Assembly: GCF_902143515.1 (NCBI RefSeq) | Contig: NZ_CABFVD010000001.1 | Location: forward strand, 62,001 to 126,000 | Source: Hathewaya massiliensis | GTDB taxonomy: Bacteria > Bacillota > Clostridia > Clostridiales > Clostridiaceae | DNA: 64,000 bases | Direction of reading: 5' to 3' | Shown here: one piece after another, positions 1-9,766 of the stretch | Numbering within the stretch: position 1 is the first letter of the stretch | Layout: every line of letters starts with the position of its first letter | Position numbers and translations under genes: made by a program | Notes under the pieces: model-generated | What the model was told of the DNA's origin: nothing | The model's input: the letters and a program-made list of their open reading frames with translations, nothing else | The model's database searches: none

Positions 1-3000
1 CAGGATATATGTCTTCCTATGGCATTAAAAGTTAGAGTTGGAGCCTCTTCTTTTATATCCACAATATCACCATATGGAACTAAGCCTAGTTTAATTAAAG
101 CCTGGAATCCATTACAAATTCCTAAGATTAACCCATCTCTCACATTTAAAAGTTCGCGTATAGCTTCCTTTATACTTTCATTTCTAAATACTGTTGCTAT
201 AAACTTACCAGAACCATCAGGTTCATCCCCTGCACTAAATCCTCCTGGAATCATTACGATTTGGCTTTCTTTTATAAGCCTTGTGATCTCCACTATGGAT
301 TCCTTTATTTTATTTTCATTCATATTATTGAATACAAATAGCTCCGTATCCCCGCCCGCTTCTTCAAAAGCTCTCATACAGTCATATTCACAGTTAGTAC
401 CAGGGAATACAGGAATTAAAACCTTAGGTCTTACATCTTTAATTAGTAGGTTACTTTTTTTGTTATATGCTTTTCCTATAAACTCAGGTTCATCTATGTG
501 AAGTTTTAAAAGGTCGTTTTCTTCGGTATAATTTGTTTTAAATGTACTTTCTAACGGACTATACCATGCTTTTATAGCCTCATCTATAAGGACTTTTTCC
601 TTATTATCTAATATTATCTCTTGTTCTTTTACTGTATTTCCTATAACTTCATAAGAGATTTCCTTTGATTTTTCTAATATGCTTATATCACCTTTAAACT
701 CTGCTAAAATAGCACCATATTCACTACTAAAGATTTCTTCTTTATTGTAAGAATCCTTGAATTTAAATCCTACTTTATTTCCAAAACACATTTTAGCTAT
801 GATTTCAGCTAAACCACCATATTTAACTGAAGATGCTGATATTATTTCTCCCTTTTTTATCATCTTGTTTATAAATTTAAAATTATCTTTCAAGGTTTCA
901 AAAGAAGGAACTCCCTTTTCATCAAAATTACTTTTGAATAGTACAACATGGCTGTTTTCTTTTTTAAATTCTGGGGTAATGACCTCATGAATATTAGCAT
1001 AGGTAACAGCAAAGGAAATTAAGGTTGGTGGAACGTTTATATCTTTAAAGGTTCCTGACATACTATCCTTCCCACCTATGGCTGCTATCTCAAGTTTATC
1101 TTGTACATAAAGTCCTCCTAACAATGCTGAAAATGGTTTTCCCCATTTCTCTGGATCTTCTCCTAGCTTTTCAAAATACTCTTGAAAAGAAAGTCTTATT
1201 TTTCTGTAGTCTCCTCCACTTGCAACTATTTTAGCTACAGACTCAATTACTGCACACATAGCTCCATGGAAAGGACTCCATTTACCTATTTTAGGATTAT
1301 ACCCATAGGACATTAAAGAAGCTGTTGAGGTATCTCCATTTAAAACTGGAATTTTTGCTGCCATGGCTTCGTTTGGTGTTAATTGATATTTTCCTCCAAA
1401 AGGCATAAATACTGTTCCTGCACCAACAGTGCTATCAAACATCTCTACTAATCCTTTTTGTGAGCATACATTTAAATCTCTTAAGTTTTCTAAAAATCCT
1501 TCTCTTAAGCTTTTATTTCTAAAGATTTCTCTTCTCTTATTGAAATAACTTTCCTTATGTGGTGCAGATACCTTTATTTTTGTAAACTGTTTTGCTCCAT
1601 TAGTATCTAAAAATTCTCTACATAAGTCTAAAATAACCTGATCTTTCCACTTCATAACAACTCTTTTCTCTTCTGTAACTTCTGCAACTACTGTAGCTTC
1701 TAAATTTTCTTTTTCTGCATAGCCTATAAATCTTTCTGCATCCTCTTCACTTACTACTACAGCCATTCTTTCTTGTGATTCTGATATAGCAAGTTCTGTT
1801 CCATCTAAACCTTCATATTTTTTAGGAACTTTATCTAAATCTATAAATAAACCTTCAGCAAGTTCTCCTATAGCAACAGAAACTCCACCTGCGCCAAAGT
1901 CATTACATTTTTTTATCATAGTTGTTACTTTATTGTCTCTAAAAAGTCTTTGTATTTTTCTTTCTGTAGGAGCATTTCCCTTTTGAACCTCAGCTCCACA
2001 AGTTAGTATAGATTTTTCATCATGTTCTTTTGAAGATCCTGAAGCTCCACCGCAGCCATCTCTACCAGTTTTACCTCCAAGTAGTATTACTAAATCCCCA
2101 GGTACTGGCTTTTCTCTCTTCACATTTTTAAAAGGCGCTGCTCCTATAACTGCTCCTACTTCCATTCTCTTTGCTATAAAATCCTCATCATAAACTTCAG
2201 ACACCTGTCCAGTAGCAAGACCTATTTGATTTCCATAACTACTATACCCTCTTGCAGCTTCCTTTGTTATTTTACTTTGAGGTAATTTCCCCTTTAATGT
2301 ATTAGCTATTGGAGTCCTTGGATCAGCTGCTCCTGTAACACGCATAGCTTGATATACATAACTTCTTCCTGATAATGGGTCTCTTATAGCACCTCCAAGG
2401 CATGTGGAAGCCCCACCAAAAGGTTCTATTTCTGTAGGGTGATTATGGGTTTCATTTTTAAACATTAAAAGCCAATCTTCTTCTCTACCATTAACTTCAA
2501 CAGGAATCACTATACTACATGCATTTATCTCATCTGACTTATCTAAATCCTGAAGTTTACCCTCAGCTCTTAATTTTTTCATACCTATTATAGCCATATC
2601 CATTAAGCACTTTTCTTTATGTTTATTTTTATATAGCTTATCTCTAAGCTGTAAATACTCTTCATAGGTTTCTTTTATTGGAGTGTTATAATCTCCTTCT
2701 TCAAATTCTACTTCTTCTATTACAGTGTTAAAAGTTGTATGTCTGCAATGATCTGACCAATATGTGTCTATAACCTTTATTTCTGTAATAGTTGGCACCC
2801 TTTTTTCTCTCTTAAAATATGCTTGTACTAATTTTATATCTTCAAAACTCATAGCTAGATTCTTTTCTTTTATAAAATCTTTAAGCTCATCTACATTTAA
2901 GTCATTAAAACCATGTAAGTTTTCAACCTTATTATTTATATCTAATTCCACTTCATATTTTTTAGGTTTTTCTAAAGTTGCTTCCCTAGAATCCACCTTA

Positions 3001-3422
3001 TTAATATAATAATTTTTTATTCTTATAAACTCTTCCTCTGAAATTTCACCATGTATAGATATAAGCTTAGCATTTTTTATAACAGAATTTTTTCCTTGTA
3101 GAATAATACTAGTACATTGTTCTGCAGAGTCAGCTCTTTGATCATATTGCCCAGGCAAATATTCTACTGCAAAATATCTATTCCCTAAATTATCTATTTC
3201 TTCTTCAAATACATTATCAACATTAGGCTCACTTAATATGTATTTTGTTATTTTTTTAAACTCTTTATGCTCCACCCCAAAAACATCATATCTGTTAATT
3301 ACTCTTATATCCTCTATGCTCTTTATACCTAAATTTTCTCTTAAGTCTTGAAGAAGCTTTTGTGCCTCCACATTAAAGTTCGGTTTTTTTTCTACAAAAG
3401 CCCTATAAACATTTGGATACAT
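1..3422 (-). CDS. purL: Phosphoribosylformylglycinamidine synthase, long form (3' end outside window)
   Basis: Fourth step of purine synthesis: FGAR + ATP + glutamine to FGAM. The reading frame is open from an ATG at 3422 (preceded by AAGGGGGATTAAA) to the left edge, about 1140 codons. It begins MYPNVYRAF and carries the synthetase motif KNETHNHPTEIEPFGG near 2460-2400. A class I glutaminase domain follows from about 440: VLIPVFPGTNCEYDC, then LGICNGFQAL, whose Cys (about 114-116) should be the nucleophile. The His/Glu of the triad would lie outside the window. This is the single-chain PurL typical of clostridia, with no separate purS/purQ here. Confidence 0.96.
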   Translation of the reverse strand, partial: MYPNVYRAFVEKKPNFNVEAQKLLQDLRENLGIKSIEDIRVINRYDVFGVEHKEFKKITKYILSEPNVDNVFEEEIDNLGNRYFAVEYLPGQYDQRADSAEQCTSIILQGKNSVIKNAKLISIHGEISEEEFIRIKNYYINKVDSREATLEKPKKYEVELDINNKVENLHGFNDLNVDELKDFIKEKNLAMSFEDIKLVQAYFKREKRVPTITEIKVIDTYWSDHCRHTTFNTVIEEVEFEEGDYNTPIKETYEEYLQLRDKLYKNKHKEKCLMDMAIIGMKKLRAEGKLQDLDKSDEINACSIVIPVEVNGREEDWLLMFKNETHNHPTEIEPFGGASTCLGGAIRDPLSGRSYVYQAMRVTGAADPRTPIANTLKGKLPQSKITKEAARGYSSYGNQIGLATGQVSEVYDEDFIAKRMEVGAVIGAAPFKNVKREKPVPGDLVILLGGKTGRDGCGGASGSSKEHDEKSILTCGAEVQKGNAPTERKIQRLFRDNKVTTMIKKCNDFGAGGVSVAIGELAEGLFIDLDKVPKKYEGLDGTELAISESQERMAVVVSEEDAERFIGYAEKENLEATVVAEVTEEKRVVMKWKDQVILDLCREFLDTNGAKQFTKIKVSAPHKESYFNKRREIFRNKSLREGFLENLRDLNVCSQKGLVEMFDSTVGAGTVFMPFGGKYQLTPNEAMAAKIPVLNGDTSTASLMSYGYNPKIGKWSPFHGAMCAVIESVAKIVASGGDYRKIRLSFQEYFEKLGEDPEKWGKPFSALLGGLYVQDKLEIAAIGGKDSMSGTFKDINVPPTLISFAVTYANIHEVITPEFKKENSHVVLFKSNFDEKGVPSFETLKDNFKFINKMIKKGEIISASSVKYGGLAEIIAKMCFGNKVGFKFKDSYNKEEIFSSEYGAILAEFKGDISILEKSKEISYEVIGNTVKEQEIILDNKEKVLIDEAIKAWYSPLESTFKTNYTEENDLLKLHIDEPEFIGKAYNKKSNLLIKDVRPKVLIPVFPGTNCEYDCMRAFEEAGGDTELFVFNNMNENKIKESIVEITRLIKESQIVMIPGGFSAGDEPDGSGKFIATVFRNESIKEAIRELLNVRDGLILGICNGFQALIKLGLVPYGDIVDIKEEAPTLTFNAIGRHIS

Positions 3423-3437
3423 TTTAATCCCCCTTAA

Positions 3438-3492
3438 ATAACGAAATAATCACGAATATTTTTTCGTTTTTATTTTTTATCGTTCGATATTT
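3438..3492 (-). promoter_or_regulatory. purL leader with CGAA/TTCG repeats (possible PurR sites)
   Basis: Read on the minus strand, the purL leader has TATACTATAAT-like promoter sequence, then ATATCGAACGAT, then AAAAACGAA and ATTCG in inverted order within 50 bases of the ribosome site. ATATCGAACGAT resembles the PurR PurBox core (CGAAC between A/T). PurR binding is inference; no purine riboswitch was seen. Confidence 0.4.
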
Positions 3493-3627
3493 TAATTATA
3501 GTATATATTGGAGTAAATTTAAAGAGTGTTTACTAAAAATTTATAATTATTTGAATATAAATAGATTTTTAAGTTTTAAAAAACATTTTAATTACTAATG
3601 AAGCTTATAAATAATTTTAGACATAAT

Positions 3628-3658
3628 AAAAAGAGCATTGAAATTCAACGCTCTTTTT
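3628..3658 (-). terminator. Intrinsic terminator after alanine symporter
   Basis: Stem AAAAAGAGC.TTGAA / TTCAA.GCTCTTTTT with almost no loop and U-runs on both strands. It lies between the symporter stop (3741) and the purL start (3422), both minus-strand genes, so it separates the two transcripts. The remaining bases 3661-3740 show nothing else. Confidence 0.8.
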
Positions 3659-3740
3659 GGGGGAACAAAGGTGAAAATTTACACCCTTATTCTGTTATTG
3701 GTTTGTTATTTTGGGGTTTGCTTATTTTTTCAACTACAAA

Positions 3741-5090
3741 TTATTTAAGCTCTTCATAGTCTTTTAATTTATCTTTAACTATCATAGATAGTCCGATAAC
3801 TGCTATTAAGTTTGGAATTACCATTATTCCATTAAAGAAGTCTGCTAACTCCCAAACTAAATCAACTTTTACTCCACAACCTAAGAATATAAACACCATT
3901 ACTAATACTCTATATACATTTAAAGCCTTTTTACCAAATAAGAACTTTACATTAGATTCTCCAAAGAAATACCATCCTATTATAGTTGAGAAAGCAAAGA
4001 AGAATAAAGAAATAGCTATAAATTTCTCTCCAAAACTTCCCATACCTACCGTAAATGCCTTTTGAGTTAAGGCTATACCTGTTGTCTTACCATCTAATAC
4101 ACCAGTTGTTAAAATAACTAAAGCTGTTATACTTAAGATTACAAAGGTATCAATAAAAACTCCAACAATAGCTACTAGCCCTTGATCGCATGGGTGTTTA
4201 ACCCTAGCTACGGCATGAGCATGTGGTGTAGAACCCATACCAGCCTCATTTGAGAACAACCCCCTTGAGACTCCGTATCTAACAGCTTGTTTTATAGTTA
4301 CACCTATAACTCCACCTGCAACAGCTTTAGGATTAAAAGCTCCTACAAATATCATTTCAAAAGCTGGTAATATATTTGTGTAATTTTTTACTATAATAAA
4401 TAAGCTCCCTACTATATAGAATACAGCCATAATAGGAACAATCATTTCAGCAAAAGAAGCTATTCTAGATATACCACCTATGAATATAAATCCTGCTAAA
4501 ACCGCAAGAATGCCTCCTACTATAAAAGGATTTATATTAAATGCAGTATTAAAGGCATCTCCTATGGAGTTAGCTTGTACCATATTTCCTACAAATCCAA
4601 GAGCCACAATAATACTTACAGCGAAAAATATAGCAAGGCCATTACTTTTCAGACCATTTTTAATATAATATGCAGGTCCTCCAGTAACCTCTCCGTCTTT
4701 AACTTCCTTATAAGTTTGAGCTAAAGTAGCCTCTGCAAATATAGTTGCCATACCAAAGAAAGCGCTTACCCACATCCAAAATATAGCTCCTGGCCCTCCT
4801 GCTGCTATTGCTGTAGCTGCACCTGCTAGGTTTCCTGTACCAACTTGAGCTGATATAGCTGTTGCTAAGGCTTGAAATGAAGACATTCCATCATTTCCAG
4901 CTTTTTTACCAAAGGATAACCCGCCAAAAGTGTTCTTAAAAGCTTGTTTAAATTTTCTTACTTGAATGAACTTAAGTTTAAAAGTAAAAAATATTCCTGT
5001 ACCACAAAGCAAAAATATTAAAACATAATTCCATAGGTATTGATTCAATGTTTTTACTACATTCATTAAAGAGTCCATTAATGCATTCAT
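3741..5090 (-). CDS. Sodium:alanine symporter family protein (AGCS)
   Basis: Integral membrane carrier of 449 residues that takes up alanine or glycine with Na+. About ten or eleven hydrophobic segments are visible, and the family signature GLFSNEAGMGSTPHAHA lies near residue 280-297. The N-terminal NQYLWNYVLIF segment and ALATAISAQVGTGNLAGAA (about 70-90) are also typical of AlsT/AgcS/DagA proteins. The start at 5090 follows a TAGGGGGGAA ribosome site. Monocistronic, with its own terminator at 3628-3658. Substrate (Ala, Gly or other) cannot be told from sequence. Confidence 0.93.
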   Translation of the reverse strand: MNALMDSLMNVVKTLNQYLWNYVLIFLLCGTGIFFTFKLKFIQVRKFKQAFKNTFGGLSFGKKAGNDGMSSFQALATAISAQVGTGNLAGAATAIAAGGPGAIFWMWVSAFFGMATIFAEATLAQTYKEVKDGEVTGGPAYYIKNGLKSNGLAIFFAVSIIVALGFVGNMVQANSIGDAFNTAFNINPFIVGGILAVLAGFIFIGGISRIASFAEMIVPIMAVFYIVGSLFIIVKNYTNILPAFEMIFVGAFNPKAVAGGVIGVTIKQAVRYGVSRGLFSNEAGMGSTPHAHAVARVKHPCDQGLVAIVGVFIDTFVILSITALVILTTGVLDGKTTGIALTQKAFTVGMGSFGEKFIAISLFFFAFSTIIGWYFFGESNVKFLFGKKALNVYRVLVMVFIFLGCGVKVDLVWELADFFNGIMVIPNLIAVIGLSMIVKDKLKDYEELK

Positions 5091-5318
5091 TAAAAGTTCC
5101 CCCCTATAGTACTATTATATTTTTCTATAAATATATTTTAGTCTATTATATGATAATTCAAGTTACTTTGCAACACTTTTTCAAATTTTCTGAAACTTTT
5201 AGATTTTATTTGTATTTTTAAATGTGTAATTTGAATATTTTATTTGTACATAAGTATTTAATAGTTTATTGTTTAAAAATTCATCTTAAATTCAAATTTA
5301 TATATGATATAATTATTT

Positions 5319-5327
5319 TGCTATAAT
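5319..5327 (+). promoter_or_regulatory. Extended -10 promoter for the cyclophilin gene
   Basis: TGCTATAAT, an extended -10 (TGnTATAAT) 27 bases before the ATG at 5354, with no good -35. Assignment rests on pattern only. Confidence 0.4.
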
Positions 5328-5353
5328 AAACTTAGTTTAACAAGGAGGATAAT

Positions 5354-6145
5354 ATGAGAAAGAAATCATTTTTAACCATACTAGTTTTGTTAATGTCCAT
5401 ATCTTTAATATCCTGTGCAGGAAAAAGCACTCCAAAAGAAGAGTCTAAAACCCCTACACAAAGCAATGAAACTTCTAAAACCCAAACAAATGAAAATAAT
5501 CAAGGAGAAAATAAGCCTGAAGAACCAAAAGCTCCAAAGGTTAACTTAATTCAATACTCTGAATTAAAACCTGGAGAAGAAATTGCAGTTTTTGATACTA
5601 CCATGGGAACTATAAAGCTAAGGCTTTTCCCAAAGGAAGCTCCAAAAACTGTAGAAAATTTCAAAAAGCTTATAGAAAAGAAATACTACGATGGAATAAC
5701 CTTTCATAGGGTAATAAATGATTTTATGATTCAAAGTGGAGATCCTACTGCTACCGGTCGTGGTGGTGAGAGTATTTGGAATAAACCTTTTGAAGATGAA
5801 TTCTCTAGAAATTTACATAACTTTAGAGGGGCTCTTTCCATGGCAAATGCAGGCCCTATGACCAATGGAAGTCAATTTTTTATAGTTCAAAAAAAGCAAG
5901 TTGAATCTTCATTAATTGATCAAATGAAAAATTTAGATGGAGATGCATTTCCAGAAGAAGTTATAAAAAAATATGAAGAAGTTGGAGGTACTCCACATCT
6001 AGATTATAGACATACAGTTTTTGGTTATGTTATAAGTGGTATGGATGTGGTAGATAAAATAGCTACAACAAAAACTGATACTAAGGATAAACCTTTAAAA
6101 GAAGTGAGAATTAATAAAGCATACTTAGAAAAGTATAAAAAATAA
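5354..6145 (+). CDS. Cyclophilin-type peptidyl-prolyl isomerase, lipoprotein
   Basis: Extracytoplasmic foldase that isomerises X-Pro bonds. Residues 1-20 form a lipoprotein signal ending in LISC (lipobox, Cys about 21), followed by a charged low-complexity linker rich in Lys/Glu/Asn (about 24-65). The cyclophilin domain has FHRVINDFMIQSGDP, FRGALSMANAG and NGSQFFI, and a C-terminal HTVFGYVISGMDVVDKI. An insert of about 25 residues after FFIVQKK distinguishes it from short cyclophilins. Start is set by AAGGAGGATAAT-ATG. It probably acts on secreted proteins at the membrane surface, like other clostridial lipoprotein PPIases. Confidence 0.94.
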   Translation: MRKKSFLTILVLLMSISLISCAGKSTPKEESKTPTQSNETSKTQTNENNQGENKPEEPKAPKVNLIQYSELKPGEEIAVFDTTMGTIKLRLFPKEAPKTVENFKKLIEKKYYDGITFHRVINDFMIQSGDPTATGRGGESIWNKPFEDEFSRNLHNFRGALSMANAGPMTNGSQFFIVQKKQVESSLIDQMKNLDGDAFPEEVIKKYEEVGGTPHLDYRHTVFGYVISGMDVVDKIATTKTDTKDKPLKEVRINKAYLEKYKK

Positions 6146-6251
6146 CCAGAGTCCTTCATTTAGAACCTAATTATAGTTTTTTTGATATATGTATCTATTT
6201 TTGTTATACTATTAATGTAATAAAAAAATTATATTCTTGGGAGGTATTGCT

Positions 6252-6836
6252 ATGAAGTCACTAAAAGGAACAAAAACTGCTGAAAACTTATTAAAGGCTT
6301 TTGCAGGAGAATCTCAAGCTAGAAACAGATATACTTATTATGCTTCTGTAGCTAGAAAAGAAGGTTATGTTCAAATCCAAAACATATTCCTAGAAACAGC
6401 TGAAAATGAAAAAGAACACGCAAAAAGGTTTTTTAAATTTTTAGCTGAAGACTTTAAACATGAGGCTATAGAAATTCAAGCTGCTTATCCTGTTACTTAT
6501 GGAGATACCATAGATAACTTAAAATCTGCTGCTAATGGAGAAAATGAAGAATGGTCTATATTATACCCTGCCTTTGCTGATGTGGCTGAAGAAGAAGGCT
6601 TTAAAGAAATAGCTGCTGTATTTAGACATATAGCTTCAGTTGAAAAACACCATGAAGAGAGATATAAAAAGTTATTATCTAACATAGAAAATAATAAGGT
6701 ATTCCAAAAAGATGAAAAGGTTATGTGGAAATGTTCCAATTGTGGATTTATCTTTGAAGGAGATAAAGCACCTGAAAAATGTCCTGCTTGTGCTCATCCA
6801 AAGGACTTCTTTGAACTTTTATGTGATAACTTCTAA
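6252..6836 (+). CDS. rbr: Rubrerythrin
   Basis: Non-haem iron peroxidase of anaerobes that reduces H2O2 with electrons from rubredoxin/NADH systems. Residues 1-145 form the ferritin-like four-helix domain with diiron ligands in [10 protein letters not shown] and EKHHEERY. Residues about 160-194 are the rubredoxin-like FeS4 domain with CSNCGF and CPACAHP (four Cys). The ATG at 6252 is chosen because GGGAGGT lies just before it; an in-frame TTG at 6237 would put that ribosome site inside the gene. The peroxiredoxin just downstream, on the other strand, belongs to the same stress defence. Confidence 0.96.
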   Translation: MKSLKGTKTAENLLKAFAGESQARNRYTYYASVARKEGYVQIQNIFLETAENEKEHAKRFFKFLAEDFKHEAIEIQAAYPVTYGDTIDNLKSAANGENEEWSILYPAFADVAEEEGFKEIAAVFRHIASVEKHHEERYKKLLSNIENNKVFQKDEKVMWKCSNCGFIFEGDKAPEKCPACAHPKDFFELLCDNF

Positions 6837-6860
6837 TATAAAAAAACATTATTTAAAAAT

Positions 6861-6888
6861 AAAAAGTGCAGAAATCTCTGCACTTTTT
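6861..6888 (+). terminator. Terminator after rubrerythrin
   Basis: Perfect stem AAAAAGTGCAGA / TCTGCACTTTTT with a 4-base loop, U-runs in both directions. An imperfect inverted repeat GCTGTGTTAGA / TCTAGCACAGC at 6904-6934 lies between it and the convergent peroxiredoxin gene. Confidence 0.85.
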
Positions 6889-6975
6889 ATATTAAAACCT
6901 TAGGCTGTGTTAGATGAAAATCTCTAGCACAGCTAAGTTTAAAATAGTTTATATCTTATTTTAAATTTATATTTA

Positions 6976-7497
6976 TTATAATAATTCTTGACCTTCTTCC
7001 CAGTCTATTGGGCAAAGTCCACCAGTTTTAAGTGCTCTTAATACACGTAATGTTTCATCTACACTTCTTCCTACGTTTAAATCATGAACTACTGAGTATC
7101 TTACAACACCTTCTGGATCTATGATAAATAATCCTCTTAAAGAAATTCCTTCTTCTTCAATTAATATTCCATAGTTTTTAGCTGTTGATTTTATTATATC
7201 AGAAGCTATAGGGAATTTTATTTCTCCTAAACCATCTTTAATCCAAGCTTGATGTGAGTATTGGCTATCACAACTTACAGCTAATAACTCAGCACCTTCT
7301 TTTTGGAACTCCTCAAATTTCTTACTAAAACCTGTGATTTCTGTTGGACATACAAAAGTAAAATCTAATGGATAAAAGAACATCACCAACCATTTTCCTT
7401 TATAATCTTCAAGCTTAACTTCTTTAAATTCCTTTCCGTCTCCAGTTACAGCTTGCATTTTAAATTCTGGTGCTACTTTACCTACTAATCTTTCCAT
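6976..7497 (-). CDS. 2-Cys peroxiredoxin (AhpC/Prx family)
   Basis: Thiol peroxidase of 173 residues reducing H2O2 and organic hydroperoxides. Peroxidatic Cys lies in FTFVCPTEITGF (about residue 50) and the resolving Cys in GGLCPIDW (about 163). The shortened C-terminus lacks the YF motif of sensitive eukaryotic types. The start follows AGGAGGTATGAAGT-ATG. No ahpF is next to it, so reduction must come from a thioredoxin-type system elsewhere. Convergent with rubrerythrin. Confidence 0.95.
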   Translation of the reverse strand: MERLVGKVAPEFKMQAVTGDGKEFKEVKLEDYKGKWLVMFFYPLDFTFVCPTEITGFSKKFEEFQKEGAELLAVSCDSQYSHQAWIKDGLGEIKFPIASDIIKSTAKNYGILIEEEGISLRGLFIIDPEGVVRYSVVHDLNVGRSVDETLRVLRALKTGGLCPIDWEEGQELL

Positions 7498-7726
7498 ACT
7501 TCATACCTCCTATTTTCTTTTACATTTATAATTATTCCTAATTATATCTAAATTATTATAACTATACTTTAATAATATTTTATAGTTATTAATATGTTTT
7601 TGATTGTATTTAGAATTGGGATTATTATTTAATAATAATTATCTCTTGAATACATTCTATCTCACTTATATATTCTTGTCAAGACTAATTGATAATTTTT
7701 TTCATTTATTTTGATTTTCTATAAAC

Positions 7727-7771
7727 AAAAAAAGCTTATTAGTATTTATAATATAACTAATAAGCTTTTTT
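7727..7771 (-). terminator. Terminator after flavin reductase gene
   Basis: Long stem AAAAAAGCTTATTAGT / ACTAATAAGCTTTTTT with a 12-base AT loop directly after the stop at 7776. The rest of the gap 7498-7726 is plain AT-rich sequence holding the peroxiredoxin promoter region. Confidence 0.85.
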
Positions 7772-7775
7772 AACT

Positions 7776-8273
7776 CTATTTATTAATATAAGTGTCTACT
7801 ATTTCTCCAAAATATAAAGTATGGTAATCATTATCTGAGTAAATGGATGTTTTAACTTCATCACATAATAAGTTTGGTATTATAGGTTGATTACTTAATA
7901 TTTTACACTCATAATGAAGTTCTGCATCAGAAATTATAGGAGTAGCTACTTTATTACTTTCTTTTAAAGTAAGGTTACACTCCTTTATTTTATCAACGTC
8001 TCTCCCAGATTTTGTCCCACAATATTTTAAAGAATCCTTTAACGCTTCACCAAGTGGTATGCTTACTGTAAAATCCTTAGCTTTTTCTATAAGTTCATAA
8101 GTGTGTCTAGACTTTCTTACTAATGCCATAAATACTGGTCTACCCCATTGGAATCCTATTGTACCCCAACTTATGGTCATGGTATTTATCTCTTCACCAC
8201 TTTTAACAGTTAAGAAAGCTCCTTGAGTGTGAAGCCATTTCATTCCTTCTTCTAAATTCTCTACAAAATTCAC
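7776..8273 (-). CDS. Flavin reductase-like domain protein
   Basis: A 165-residue FMN-binding split-barrel protein of the flavin reductase/DIM6-NTAB group. Visible features are the TISWGTIGFQWGRPVFM strand pair, RKSRHTYELI and the FTVSIP strand followed by CGTKSGRDVDK, all characteristic of the family. The likely start is GTG at 8273, with GGGGG 11 bases upstream; the next ATG (residue 11) would lose the first strand. A second paralogue lies at 12821-13426. The enzyme it supplies with reduced flavin is unknown. It lies just downstream of the corrinoid adenosyltransferase-like gene, 31 bases apart, and probably shares its transcript. Confidence 0.85.
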   Translation of the reverse strand: MNFVENLEEGMKWLHTQGAFLTVKSGEEINTMTISWGTIGFQWGRPVFMALVRKSRHTYELIEKAKDFTVSIPLGEALKDSLKYCGTKSGRDVDKIKECNLTLKESNKVATPIISDAELHYECKILSNQPIIPNLLCDEVKTSIYSDNDYHTLYFGEIVDTYINK

Positions 8274-8304
8274 CCCTTTTAAATGCCCCCTTTTTATTAT
8301 ATAT

Positions 8305-8856
8305 TTAATCTCTTAATATCATAGGTTCATCTTCGATTCCTTGTAGGAAATTGAAATATCTAGCTAAAGTATGGAAGTAGTCAGATAATCTATTTATATA
8401 CTGATAATCCGCTGGATATTCCATATCACCTAGAGCTTTAACAAAAGTACGTTCAGCTCTTCTTGTAGTGGATCTTATAACATGAGCATAAGTTCCTTCT
8501 TTACTACCACTATAATATATAAAACTTTTTATTGGTGGCATTTGATTTACCATTCTATCTATTTCTTGCTCTAGGGCATCTACATGAGATTGCGATATAT
8601 GTTTTTTACTAAATCTAGATGAAATATCTATGCCTATTTTATAAGTGTTATATTGAATTTCCTTTAATACTTCATCAGTATGAGCAACCTTAGGTGTAAA
8701 ACTAAGATTTTTTAATAAACTTCTTAAATATCCAACACCTGAATTAATTTCATCTATTTGTCCTTGAAGTTCCATGTTTATATCTGCTTTAGATAATCTT
8801 TCTCCTAAAAGATTTGATGTTGTTCCTTTATCACCGGTTTTTGTATAAATTTTCAT
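8305..8856 (-). CDS. Cob(I)alamin adenosyltransferase-like protein (PduO type)
   Basis: The family transfers the 5'-deoxyadenosyl group from ATP to cob(I)alamin. The protein (183 residues) starts MKIYTKTGDKGTTSNLLGER, matching the ATP-binding N-terminus of PduO-type enzymes, has a helical core with QIDEINSGVGYLRSLL, and RRAERTFVKAL near residue 140, a family hallmark. Similarity in the middle is weaker than in typical enzymes, so activity is probable, not certain. Start is set by AGAGGTGATTAA-ATG. Its neighbour, a flavin reductase, could supply reduced corrinoid, which is an inference from order only. Confidence 0.82.
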   Translation of the reverse strand: MKIYTKTGDKGTTSNLLGERLSKADINMELQGQIDEINSGVGYLRSLLKNLSFTPKVAHTDEVLKEIQYNTYKIGIDISSRFSKKHISQSHVDALEQEIDRMVNQMPPIKSFIYYSGSKEGTYAHVIRSTTRRAERTFVKALGDMEYPADYQYINRLSDYFHTLARYFNFLQGIEDEPMILRD

Positions 8857-8979
8857 TTAATCACCTCTATATAATTAAGTATGGTTTAATAATATATCTT
8901 ATCTTTTGTATCTTTTTATTTTATAATACTATTATATTAGTTATAATTCAAGGCAATCTTTATCATATAATAATAGTTT

Positions 8980-9762
8980 TTATTTATCATACTCTATTTT
9001 CCTATTTTTAAAATAAACTTGTTTTAAATTACATTTTTCAACTATTTCTAAAGCATAGTTAAAATTCATGGCTATGGCTGATTCTTTATGAGAATCTGAT
9101 CCTATGGTTATATAATTTCCACCTAAGTCCTTGTATCTTTTGTAAATATTAATTAAGCTTTCTCTAGCTTTATCTGTGGAAAGCCTTCTTGTGTTAAGTT
9201 CCATTGCCTTTTCTTTTTCTATTAAAACTTTTAAAATCTCATCTATATAATCACTAAACTCTTCATAATAGATTTCTGGATCTTCATATGTAGCATACCT
9301 ACAAATATAATCTATATGTCCCAGTGAATCTATAAAATCATACTGCTTTAAGCACCTAAGCATATATTCTAAATATTCTTCATAGGCATCTTTTTTTGTT
9401 CTTTCTGCATAAAATTCTTCTCTAAATATATCTATAGTATTAACTACATGGACAGAACCTATAACATAATCAAAAGGTGACTTTTCTTCTTCCCTCTTAT
9501 TTTCCTTTAAAAATTCAGGCCTCATGCCCATTTCCATACCTAATAGTAAATTATCCCCTCTAAATCCATCATACTTTTTAAAATATTCCTCTGAATCAAA
9601 AGTGAAATGCCCATATTCTTCTATGGGCCCTTGAATATCCATATGTTCTGTAAGTATTAAGGAAACTCCTTTTTCTTTTGCCGATTTTAAAGCATCCAGA
9701 AGCTTCATCTTAGAATCAGTTGAAACTTCTGTGTGTATATGTGTATCAAACATAAACTTCAC
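8980..9762 (-). CDS. PHP-domain histidinol-phosphatase-like hydrolase
   Basis: Metal-dependent phosphoesterase of the PHP superfamily, 260 residues. Metal ligands are visible in order: DTHIHTEVSTDS (residues 5-16), LTEHMD (about 38), a central GSVHVV, SLGHIDYICRY (about 145) and GSDSHKE (about 222). Such proteins are usually annotated HisK/HisJ histidinol phosphatases, but no his operon is nearby, so the substrate is open. The ribosome site TGGGGTGAAG is good. The start is 4 bases after cls, so it is translated from the cls transcript. Confidence 0.85.
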   Translation of the reverse strand: MKFMFDTHIHTEVSTDSKMKLLDALKSAKEKGVSLILTEHMDIQGPIEEYGHFTFDSEEYFKKYDGFRGDNLLLGMEMGMRPEFLKENKREEEKSPFDYVIGSVHVVNTIDIFREEFYAERTKKDAYEEYLEYMLRCLKQYDFIDSLGHIDYICRYATYEDPEIYYEEFSDYIDEILKVLIEKEKAMELNTRRLSTDKARESLINIYKRYKDLGGNYITIGSDSHKESAIAMNFNYALEIVEKCNLKQVYFKNRKIEYDK

Positions 9763-9766
9763 CCCA

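Noticed and set aside
19..3009. Open frames on the plus strand opposite purL
   Set aside because: They lie antisense to a clear long purL frame, have no ribosome sites and no recognisable protein features.
8814..9011. A 65-codon frame of mostly Ile, Leu, Tyr and Phe
   Set aside because: Low-complexity AT-rich intergenic sequence with no ribosome site, partly antisense to real genes.
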